From Streptomyces sp. RPA4-2 (GTDB lineage Bacteria; Actinomycetota; Actinomycetes; Streptomycetales; Streptomycetaceae): 64,000 nucleotides of DNA. Shown here one piece after another: positions 55,240 to 64,000 of the stretch. The translations under genes were made by a program, and so were the position numbers. The stretch is taken from assembly GCF_012273515.2 (NCBI RefSeq), contig NZ_CP050975.2:5518001-5582000 (forward strand), written 5' to 3'. The notes below the pieces were generated by a model that was not told where the DNA came from, ran no database searches, and saw only the letters and a program-made list of their open reading frames with translations. Position 1 is the first letter of the stretch, and each line of letters begins with the position of its first letter.

Positions 55240-55335
55240 TAGGGTGAACGGCGGAGCCGTGACTGGCGCGCTGGGATGGGACCGACCATCGGGGAGCGGC
55301 TCCGTGAACTGTGTGCCGTGCGCCTGGGCCGACCC
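55240..55335 (+). ncRNA. ZTP (pfl) riboswitch leader of glyA
   Basis: After a TAGGGT -10 (55240-55245), the leader reads CCGTGACTGGCG, then CTGGGATGGG, then CATCGGGGAGCGG, and after an 18-nt linker GCCGTGCGCCTGGGC. These are the conserved 5' and 3' subdomains of the pfl/ZTP motif. ZTP (AICAR triphosphate) builds up when 10-formyl-THF is short, and binding generally turns on folate genes such as glyA. The 3' subdomain ends 33 nt before the ATG. It was identified from the remembered consensus, not a covariance search; the end is approximate. Confidence 0.85.
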
Positions 55336-55367
55336 GTGAACGCCGAACGCCACGTCCGGAGGCCGTC

Positions 55368-56813
55368 ATGTCCCAGCCCCTGTCCACCGAGTCCACCGCC
55401 TTCCGCAGCGCCCTCGACGTGATCCGGGCCGTGGAGCCCCGGGTCGCGGACGCCATCGGCCAGGAAGTCGCCGACCAGCGCGCCATGCTCAAGCTGATCG
55501 CGTCCGAGAACTACGCCTCCCCGGCCACGCTGCTGGCCATGGGCAACTGGTTCAGCGACAAGTACGCCGAGGGCACCGTCGGCCGCCGCTTCTACGCCGG
55601 CTGCCGCAACGTCGACACCGTCGAGGCCCTCGCCGCCGAGCACGCCCGCGAACTCTTCGGCGCCGAGCACGCCTACGCCCAGCCGCACTCCGGCATCGAC
55701 GCCAACCTCGTCGCCTTCTGGGCCGTCCTCGCCGACCGCGTCGAGGCCCCGGCCCTCGCCAGGGCCGGCGTCCGCAACGTCAACGATCTCTCCGAGGCCG
55801 ACTGGGCCGAACTGCGCCAGGCCTTCGGCAACCAGCGCATGCTCGGCATGTCCCTGGACGCCGGCGGTCACCTCACCCACGGCTTCCGCCCGAACATCTC
55901 CGGCAAGATGTTCGACCAGCGCTCCTACGGCACCGATCCCGCCACCGGCCTCATCGACTACGAGGCCCTGCGTGTGTCCGCCCGCGAATTCAAGCCGATG
56001 ATCCTCGTCGCCGGATACTCCGCCTACCCCCGCCTGGTGAACTTCCGGATCATGCGGGAGATCGCCGACGAGGTCGGCGCGACGCTGATGGTCGACATGG
56101 CGCACTTCGCCGGTCTCGTCGCCGGCAAGGTCCTCACCGGCGACTTCGACCCGGTCCCGCACGCCCAGATCGTCACCACCACCACTCACAAGTCGCTCCG
56201 CGGCCCGCGCGGCGGCATGGTCCTGTGCGACGAGTCCCTCGCCGAGCAGGTCGACCGCGGCTGCCCGATGGTCCTCGGCGGCCCGCTCCCGCACGTCATG
56301 GCCGCCAAGGCCGTCGCGCTCGCCGAGGCCCGCCGCCCCGAGTTCCGCGACTACGCCCAGGCCGTCGTCGACAACGCCCGCGCCCTCGCCGAGGGTCTGA
56401 TGCGCCGCGGCGCCACCCTGGTCACCGGCGGCACCGACAACCACCTGAACCTGATCGACGTCGCCTCCTCCTACGGCCTCACCGGCCGCCAGGCCGAGTC
56501 CGCGCTGCTCGACTCGGGCATCGTCACCAACCGCAACGCCATCCCCGCCGACCCCAACGGCGCCTGGTACACCTCGGGCATCCGCATCGGCACGCCCGCC
56601 CTGACCACCCGTGGTCTGGGTACGGCCGAGATGGACGAGATCGCCGGCCTGATCGACCGCGTCCTCACCGTCGCGGAGCCCGGCACCACCGCCAAGGGCA
56701 GCCCGTCCAAGGCCCAGCACGTCCTGGACCCGAAGATCTCCGACGAGATCTCGCACCGTGCCACCGATCTGCTGGCCCCCTTCCCGCTGTACCCGGAGAT
56801 CGACCTCGGCTGA
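55368..56813 (+). CDS. glyA: Serine hydroxymethyltransferase
   Basis: 481 aa; interconverts serine and glycine, charging THF to 5,10-methylene-THF. The N-terminus [20 protein letters not shown], then [38 protein letters not shown] and the PLP Lys in [16 protein letters not shown] are all present, as is the C-terminal [24 protein letters not shown] places ATG 55368. Its longer central insert fits the actinobacterial form. Expression should rise under folate stress through the upstream ZTP riboswitch. Confidence 0.97.
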   Translation: MSQPLSTESTAFRSALDVIRAVEPRVADAIGQEVADQRAMLKLIASENYASPATLLAMGNWFSDKYAEGTVGRRFYAGCRNVDTVEALAAEHARELFGAEHAYAQPHSGIDANLVAFWAVLADRVEAPALARAGVRNVNDLSEADWAELRQAFGNQRMLGMSLDAGGHLTHGFRPNISGKMFDQRSYGTDPATGLIDYEALRVSAREFKPMILVAGYSAYPRLVNFRIMREIADEVGATLMVDMAHFAGLVAGKVLTGDFDPVPHAQIVTTTTHKSLRGPRGGMVLCDESLAEQVDRGCPMVLGGPLPHVMAAKAVALAEARRPEFRDYAQAVVDNARALAEGLMRRGATLVTGGTDNHLNLIDVASSYGLTGRQAESALLDSGIVTNRNAIPADPNGAWYTSGIRIGTPALTTRGLGTAEMDEIAGLIDRVLTVAEPGTTAKGSPSKAQHVLDPKISDEISHRATDLLAPFPLYPEIDLG

Positions 56814-56842
56814 CCCTCCCGGAGGGGCGGGCCCAACCTGTC

Positions 56843-57931
56843 CTACAGGTCGATCAGCTCCTGTCGTGGTTCCCGCGGCGGTCCGGCAGCGTCACGCCGG
56901 GCCGCCGCGCGGCGTATCAGCAGGGTGCCGCCCGCACCGCCCAGCAGGCCCACCGCCAGTCCGGTCACCGCCCACTTCGCGCACACGCCCGGACCGGCGG
57001 CCCGCGCCGCCGCGGGCACCTCCGGGGCCCCCGGACCGATCGGACCCCCGCGCTCCACCAGCCGGTCGAACACCGAGCGGGGCGCCCGGTGCCAGCGGAT
57101 GTCGTCGTCCGCCACGTCCGGCGAGGGATCCGACCGCACCCAGGGAGTGCCGTCCGGCGCCAGGAACACCTGGTCCTCACGCTCGATGGCGACGTCCCCG
57201 CCGGGTGCCCGGCTCGTCTGCGGCCAGCCTCCGACGCCCGTCATCCCCCAGATCACGGTGGCGCGCACCGGCGGATAGTCGCCTGCCGCCCACGCGTCGG
57301 GCACTCTCTCCGTCCCCGTGAACCGGGGTGCGAGCAGGCGCCAGAGCAGGGCGAAGTCCCGGTCCCCGGAGCGCAGGAGAGTGGTGTGCCCGGTGCCTCC
57401 GGCGACGACCAGGGCCATGTCCGGTGTGTCGGCCCGCGCGGCCATCGCGCCGGGAGCCGAGGCCCGGGCCGGCGAGGCGCCGAGCGCGGCCAGCACCAAC
57501 GACACCAGGAGCGGCAGCCACCACCGCGCACGCCCACCGGACCACTCCGTTCGACCCCGCCGCCACCACGCCGCCCAGCCTTCTCGCCACCACGCCGTCC
57601 GGCTCTCGCGCCGCCTCGCCGCCCGCTCGTCCCGGCCCACTGCTCCGGCGGCTCGCCACCGCACCGCCCGCTCGGCCCCGGGCCGCGCCCGCTCGTCGCG
57701 GCGGTGTTCCGTCCGCTCGCCGCGGTCCTCGGCCGTCTCACCGCGGTGGTGTCCCGTCCGCTCGCCCCTGCTCTCGGCCGCTTCGTCGCGGCGGCGTTCC
57801 CTCCCCCACTCCGGTATCCCGTCCCGCCGTCCCCCCGACGCTCCGTCCCCCTGTTCCGTAATTCCGCCCGAGGGGCTTATCCCGCCCATCCGGCCCCCTC
57901 GGCTGCCCGTACGCAGGACCCGCCACCTCAT
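56843..57931 (-). CDS. Membrane-anchored protein with extracytoplasmic domain, unknown function
   Basis: 362 aa from ATG 57931 (GGGGGGA 4 nt upstream). Residues 1-130 are strongly basic and repetitive (RGERTGHHRGETAEDRGERT), which may be a cytoplasmic or disordered tail, or may be over-called upstream sequence. A transmembrane or signal helix (about 138-158, LPLLVSLVLAALGASPARA) precedes an external domain (MALVVAGGTGHTTLLRSGD, DYPPVRATVIWGMTGVGGW) and a second helix (about 328-345), followed by a short basic tail. I do not recognise the domain. It converges on glyA with 29 bp between. Confidence 0.65.
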   Translation of the reverse strand: MRWRVLRTGSRGGRMGGISPSGGITEQGDGASGGRRDGIPEWGRERRRDEAAESRGERTGHHRGETAEDRGERTEHRRDERARPGAERAVRWRAAGAVGRDERAARRRESRTAWWREGWAAWWRRGRTEWSGGRARWWLPLLVSLVLAALGASPARASAPGAMAARADTPDMALVVAGGTGHTTLLRSGDRDFALLWRLLAPRFTGTERVPDAWAAGDYPPVRATVIWGMTGVGGWPQTSRAPGGDVAIEREDQVFLAPDGTPWVRSDPSPDVADDDIRWHRAPRSVFDRLVERGGPIGPGAPEVPAAARAAGPGVCAKWAVTGLAVGLLGGAGGTLLIRRAAARRDAAGPPREPRQELIDL

Positions 57932-58196
57932 CCGTTCCCCCCGACCCTCGTAGGCCCGAACCGCCCCTCATCCCTTCCCCGGCCCCGAGCCGATTCGCGC
58001 GCCCGGCCGCCGGTACTGGTACTTCACCCACCGTCTTCGCCTGCCCGGGTGTCTCGTGCCCGCCCGCGCCCCGCATCCGGCCGCCGGTTTCACAGGCCCC
58101 GCGGCAGCGCCACCGCCGCGGCCCCGCACGCCGTGTGTCACTTCTGGTACACCGCTCGACCCGCCGGGGTTCCCACTCCCGGCCCGCCTCTTTCCG

Positions 58197-59082
58197 CTAT
58201 GCCCGCCGTTCCAGCGACCGCGCGATCTCCATCGCGCGCGCCTTCGACGCCACGCCCTCCAGACGGAGGGTCACCTCGCCCCCGTGCATCCAGAGCAGCG
58301 TGGGTCCCGCGGTCCGCTCCGAGCGGGTGAAGCGGTCGCCGGACGTGTCGATCAGCCAGAAGCTGATCAGATGCGGCCGGGGGAACCACAACGCCGGATC
58401 ACCGAAGCCCTCGTCCCCGCTCCCGCTGCCGTCCCCGCCCAGCGACACCCACTCCGGCGGCTCTCGCACCGTCTTGGCGAAGCCGATGTCGAGGCCGGCC
58501 GGATACTCGTCCAGCCGGATCGTGTGTCCGTGCTCGCGCCAGCACAGGGTCGTCAGGAACCGCACCTTCGGCTCCCGTGTCACCGTGACCGCGTCCGGCA
58601 CCCCGAGGGCGCCGGGCACGAGCGGCGCGAACCCCGCCCGCCGGCCCGCCTCGGCCAAGGTGAGCGACGGGCCGCAGCCCGGCACCTCGGCCCCCGGCGA
58701 CGGGACCGCCGACGGGTCGTACCGCACCTCGACCCCGCCGAAGCCGAACCAGTCGACGACCGCGGCGCGCACCGGAGGCGTGAGCACGAGCACCGTCAGC
58801 AGGCCGCACAGGCCCGCGGCCAGCACCCGCCCCCTGAGCCGCACCCAGCGACGCACCGCGCGCACACGCTCACCGGGCCCCGGCCGGACGGCCACCGGGA
58901 CCGGGATCCGCTCGGCGAGTATCCGCTCCAGCACCCGCTCGGCCATCGACTCGTCCCCGGCCCCGCCCGGCCCGTCCAGCGACCGCCCGAGCGCGCGCAA
59001 CTCCGCCGCGAGTCGCGGGGCGCCCTCGCGAGCGGCCCGCTCCCTCTCACCGGAGGGCCCCGAGCCCTGGTCCCCGTACGGC

Positions 59083-59090
<8 letters not shown>
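58197..59090 (-). CDS. Membrane-anchored partner (probable anti-sigma) of the ECF sigma factor
   Basis: 297 aa. A cytoplasmic part of about 85 residues precedes one transmembrane helix (about 87-107, VLAAGLCGLLTVLVLTPPVR) and an external domain with DWFGFGGVEVRYDP, AGFAPLVPGALGVPDAVTV and SWLID-like strands resembling DUF4367. ATG 59090 overlaps the sigma gene stop by 8 nt with AGGGGG upstream, so the two are made together. That layout is typical for an ECF sigma factor and its membrane regulator, although no zinc-binding anti-sigma motif is visible. Confidence 0.72.
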
Positions 59091-60811
<1,721 letters not shown>

Positions 60812-60969
60812 GAGCGCCCGCGCGACACCGTTCGACAGTCCGTACGAGACGAGAGCAACACCGGTACGACGGCCGGTATCGGGCCGTATCGCCGTACAGT
60901 CGATAGCCGAACGGGTAGTCGTTCCCGCGCGCGGGAACACCGGACATCGACACAACGACAGGAGACGAC

Positions 60970-61551
60970 GTGGGGACCGTAACGATCGGAGTGTCGATCG
61001 CGGTCCCGGAGCCTCACGGCAGCCTGCTCCAGGAGCGGCGCGCGGGCTTCGGTGACCCCGCGGCTTGTGGCATTCCCACACACGTCACCCTGCTGCCTCC
61101 GACGGAGGTGGACACCTCGGCGCTGCCGGCGGTCGAGACGCACCTCCTGGAGGTCGCGGCCGCCGGGCGCCCCTTCCCGATGCGACTGCGCGGCACGGGC
61201 ACCTTCCGGCCGCTGTCGCCCGTCGTCTACGTCCGGGTCGTGGAGGGCGCCGAGGCCTGCACCTGGCTGCAGAAGCAGGTCAGGGACGCGTCGGGGCCGG
61301 TGGCCCGCGAACTCCACTTCCCGTACCACCCGCACGTCACCGTGGCGCACGCCATCGACGACGCGGCCATGGACCGGGCCTACGAGGAGCTCGCCGGGTA
61401 CGAGGCCCAGTGGCCGTGCACCGGCTTCGCCCTCTACGAGCAGGGCACCGACGGCGTCTGGCGCAAGCTGCGCGAGTACGCGTTCGGCGGCGCCGTCGTC
61501 CCGCCGCAGGCCTGCGCGCCCGCGGACCAGGACACCACGCTGACGGCCTGA
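60970..61551 (+). CDS. 2'-5' RNA ligase/2H phosphoesterase family protein
   Basis: 193 aa. The two HxT motifs of the 2H superfamily are present: THVTLLPP and PHVTVAH. These enzymes ligate or cleave 2'-5' phosphodiesters or cyclic nucleotides; the real substrate in actinobacteria is unknown. GTG 60970 has GGAGACGAC upstream. It follows trpS with 158 bp between and may be co-transcribed. Confidence 0.88.
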   Translation: MGTVTIGVSIAVPEPHGSLLQERRAGFGDPAACGIPTHVTLLPPTEVDTSALPAVETHLLEVAAAGRPFPMRLRGTGTFRPLSPVVYVRVVEGAEACTWLQKQVRDASGPVARELHFPYHPHVTVAHAIDDAAMDRAYEELAGYEAQWPCTGFALYEQGTDGVWRKLREYAFGGAVVPPQACAPADQDTTLTA

Positions 61552-61568
61552 GGGCCGTCCGGGCCCCG

Positions 61569-62324
61569 TCAGATCGGCAGCCGCCGGAACACCGCCCGCG
61601 GCAGGTGCCGCAGCGCCGACATCACCGGACGCAGCGCCCCCGGCACCCACACCGTCTCCGAGCGCCGGCGCAGCCCCACCTCGATGGCCGTCGCGACCGC
61701 CTCCGGAGTGGTGGACAGGGGGACGTCGTCGAGGCCGGCCGTCATCTTCGTGCGGACGAAGCCGGGGCGTACGACCATCACGTGTACGCCGGTGCCGTAG
61801 AGCGCGTCGCCCAGGCCCTGGGTGAAGGCGTCCAGGCCCGCCTTGCTGGACCCGTAGATGAAGTTGGAGCGGCGGGCCCGCTCACCCGCGACCGAGGAGA
61901 GCACCACCAGCGAGCCGTGCCCCTGCGTCTGGAGGGACCGGGCACACACCAGTCCCGCGGACACCGCGCCCGTGTAGTTGGTCTGCGCGATCCGTGCCGC
62001 GGCCAGCGGCTCCCGCTCGTCGCGCGCCTGGTCGCCGAGGACCCCGAAGGCGAGCAGCACCATGTCGAGGTCGCCCTCGGCGAAGACCTTGCCGAGCACC
62101 GCCTCGTGGGACTCGCAGTCGAGTGCGTCGAAGGCGACGGTACGGACGTCCGCGCCGAGTCCGCGCAGGTGCTCGGCGTCCTGTTCCAGGGCCGCCGAGG
62201 GCCGTCCCGCGAGCCACACCGTGTGGGTGCGGCGCGCGATCAGACGGCGTGCGGTGGCGAGCGCGATCTCGGACGTGCCGCCGAGGATCAGCAGGGACTG
62301 GGGGGCACCGAAGGCGTCCTTCAT
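61569..62324 (-). CDS. dprE2: Decaprenylphospho-beta-D-erythro-pentofuranosid-2-ulose 2-reductase
   Basis: 251 aa short-chain dehydrogenase. The NAD loop is LILGGTSEIALATARRL, the Ser is in VVLSSVAGERARRSNF and the catalytic Tyr/Lys in YGSSKAGLDAF. Together with DprE1 it epimerises decaprenylphospho-ribose to the arabinose donor used for cell-wall polymers. GGAG lies 5 nt before ATG 62324, 42 nt after the dprE1 stop on the same strand, so the pair forms an operon. Confidence 0.92.
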   Translation of the reverse strand: MKDAFGAPQSLLILGGTSEIALATARRLIARRTHTVWLAGRPSAALEQDAEHLRGLGADVRTVAFDALDCESHEAVLGKVFAEGDLDMVLLAFGVLGDQARDEREPLAAARIAQTNYTGAVSAGLVCARSLQTQGHGSLVVLSSVAGERARRSNFIYGSSKAGLDAFTQGLGDALYGTGVHVMVVRPGFVRTKMTAGLDDVPLSTTPEAVATAIEVGLRRRSETVWVPGALRPVMSALRHLPRAVFRRLPI

Positions 62325-62366
62325 GTCAGCTCCTAGAGGGTGGGGGCGTGGGGCGACGTGCGTTGC

Positions 62367-63796
62367 TCAGAGTCCGAGCCGGCGGGACAGGTCCGAGGTG
62401 AACACGCCGCCGGGGTCCAACTCGGCGCGCAGCCGCCGGAACTCGGCCAGCCGCGGGTACATCCGGCCGAGCAGCTCGGGCCGCAGCCGTGCGTCCTTGG
62501 CGAGGTAGACGCGCCCGTCCGCCCCGGCCACCTCGTCGTCCAGTTCGTCGAGAAAGGTGCCGAGGCCGGGCAGGTTCGCCGGGATGTCCAGGGCGAGGGT
62601 CCAGCCGGGCATCGGGAAGGACAGCCAGCCGGGGTCGGCCGTTCCGAAGCGCTTGAGGACGGCGAGGAAGGAGGGGCAGCCGCGCTCCGAGACGCGCCGC
62701 ACGATCCGGCGCAGGGTCTCCTCCCGGCCGTGTCCGACGACGAACTGGTACTGCACGAAACCGGCGCGCCCGTAGATCCGGTTCCAGTGCGGCACCCCGT
62801 CGAGGGGGTGGAAGAAGGCCGGGATCGTCTGTAGTTCACCGGTGCGCGCGCGGGGCGCCCTGCGGTACCAGAGCTCGTTGAAGAGGCCGACCGTGGTCCG
62901 GCCGAGCAGTCCCCGCGGCACGAAGGCGGCCGCGGCCGGAAACCGCCCGGGGCGGAACGCGAGGGGCTGTCTGCGCGCGCGGGCGGGCACGGTGTCGAGG
63001 GGGGCGTGCTCACCCCGCGTCAGCACCGCGCGTCCCGTCGACCGGCCGCGCGCGAGCAGGTCGATCCAGGCGACCGAGTAGCGGTAGCGGTGGTCGGTGG
63101 CGGTGAGGCGGGCCATCAGGTCGTCCAGGTCCGTCGCACGTTCGGTGTCGACGGACATCAGCGAGGTCTCCACGGGCAGGAGCCGGACCGTCGCCGACAG
63201 GATCACGCCGGTCAGGCCCATGCCGCCGGTGGTGGCGTCGAAGAGGGCGCTGCCGCGTTCCACGGTGCGGATCCCGCCGTCCGCGGTCAGCAGCTCGAAG
63301 GAGAGCACATGGCGGGAGAACGAGCCCGAGCCGTGGTGGTTCTTGCCGTGGATGTCCGCGCCGATCGCCCCGCCGACCGTCACATAGCGGGTGCCGGGCG
63401 TGACCGGTACGAACCAGCCGAGCGGGAGCAGGACCTCCATCAGCCGGTGCAGGCTCACCCCCGCGTCGCACAGCACGGTGCCGCAGACGGCGTCGACGGT
63501 GTGGACGCGGTCCAGGCCCGTCATGTCGAGCACGGCCCCGCCCGCGTTCTGCGCCGCGTCGCCGTACGCCCGGCCGAGCCCCCGTGCGATGCCGCCGCGC
63601 GCCCCGCACATCCGGACCGCGGCCGCCGCCTCCGCGTGGCTGCGCGGGCGTACGAGCCGCGCGGCGGTGGGGGCGGTGCGGCCCCAGCCCGTCACGGTGA
63701 CGGTCTCGGCCGTGACGGGAACGGATACGCGCCCGGGGGCGGGAGGGGGAGGGGGCCGGTGTCGGAGCCGGCGTCGGAGGCGGTGTCGGCAGGCAT
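62367..63796 (-). CDS. dprE1: Decaprenylphospho-beta-D-ribose oxidase (FAD), with apparent N-terminal frame break
   Basis: About 476 aa. The FAD domain starts VTGWGRTAPTAARLVRPRSH and includes GLGRAYGDAAQNAGG and YVTVGGAIGADIHGKNHHG; the C-terminal ALO-like domain has QYQFVVGHGRE. It oxidises the ribose 2'-OH that DprE2 then reduces. The best start is the leaderless ATG 63796 (TACGGT ends 7 nt before it), but its first residues (MPADTASDAGSDTG) lie one frame off the body; a C-rich run near 63745 seems to lack one base. The body itself is open from 63827. Homopolymer error is likely. Confidence 0.88.
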
Positions 63797-63938
63797 GACC
63801 GTGACCGTATCGCCGAAAAAGGTGCATAACACCCCGCTCTCACGGGTGCCAACCGCTCCTCACCGAAATGGGTGATTAATGAGATGTCATCACAGATTGC
63901 CGTAATTCTGTGGTCACTCTCTAGAAGAGTGGGATCAC

Positions 63939-64000
63939 ATGGACGACCTTGACGACATGGACCGCCGGGTGCTGTCGGCATTCCAGGCGTGCGGCACGGA
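63939..64000 (+). CDS. Unknown protein, N-terminal fragment (cut by window edge)
   Basis: An ATG at 63939 opens MDDLDDMDRRVLSAFQACGT and runs off the window. The upstream AT-rich stretch (ATTAATGAGATGTC, CTCTAGAAGAGTGGG) looks like a promoter region. Only 20 residues are visible, too few to assign a family; the DDMDRRVLSAF start loosely recalls small winged-helix regulators. Confidence 0.4.
   Translation, partial: MDDLDDMDRRVLSAFQACGT

Overview
The window looks like the core chromosome of a Streptomyces species. G+C is very high, third codon positions are G/C-rich, GTG and TTG starts are common, and several genes begin within a few bases of a TANNNT -10 box and so are probably leaderless. 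From memory, the gene order (pcrA, M23 peptidase, lipase, icmB, the SWIM/MoxR/VWA block, sucCD, purNH, folD, mdh, betaine genes, glyA, trpS) follows the S. coelicolor chromosome around SCO4793-SCO4840; this was not checked by search. I see no rRNA, tRNA, phage, insertion sequence or CRISPR array.

Layout. 1-4.7 kb: cell-envelope genes, including two paralogous NlpC/P60 endopeptidases, one behind a c-di-AMP (ydaO-type) riboswitch. 5-13 kb: PcrA helicase behind a PafBC-type (RecA-independent) DNA-damage promoter, an M23 peptidase, a lipase and the orphan coenzyme-B12 mutase subunit IcmB. 11.5-19.8 kb: a divergent five-gene block, with SWIM zinc-finger and DUF5691 genes on the minus strand and MoxR AAA+, DUF5682 and VWA genes on the plus strand. 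The shared control region holds two face-to-face TTGTCAGTG elements. 19.9-37.1 kb: central metabolism (sucCD, purNH, folD, mdh) mixed with membrane and HTH proteins. 37.2-40.6 kb: a large membrane protein and a small coiled-coil protein that share a RHIM-like glycine/asparagine motif, then a frame-disrupted secreted protein. 40.7-48.9 kb: a MarR-GNAT regulator beside a choline-to-glycine-betaine oxidation and uptake operon. 49-55 kb: AhpD-like and MocR-type genes, a split EamA-type transporter, a lipoprotein, an ATP-grasp enzyme and ornithine aminotransferase. 55.2-64 kb: glyA behind a ZTP riboswitch, an ECF sigma/membrane protein pair, trpS, a 2H phosphoesterase and the dprE1-dprE2 arabinan precursor genes.

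The metabolic genes form a one-carbon theme. GlyA makes 5,10-methylene-THF, FolD converts it to 10-formyl-THF, and PurN and PurH consume that for purines. The ZTP riboswitch before glyA senses the intermediate that builds up when 10-formyl-THF runs short. SucCD, Mdh and IcmB sit on the TCA and propionate/butyrate side.

Quality caution. At least four genes (DUF6350 protein, XRE-DUF2690 protein, the 39.5 kb secreted protein, and the dprE1 N-terminus) show 1-nt frame breaks, mostly at or near G/C homopolymers. The palindrome GCTTAAGC occurs three times within 860 bp, twice at frame breaks. This reads more like consensus error than gene decay.
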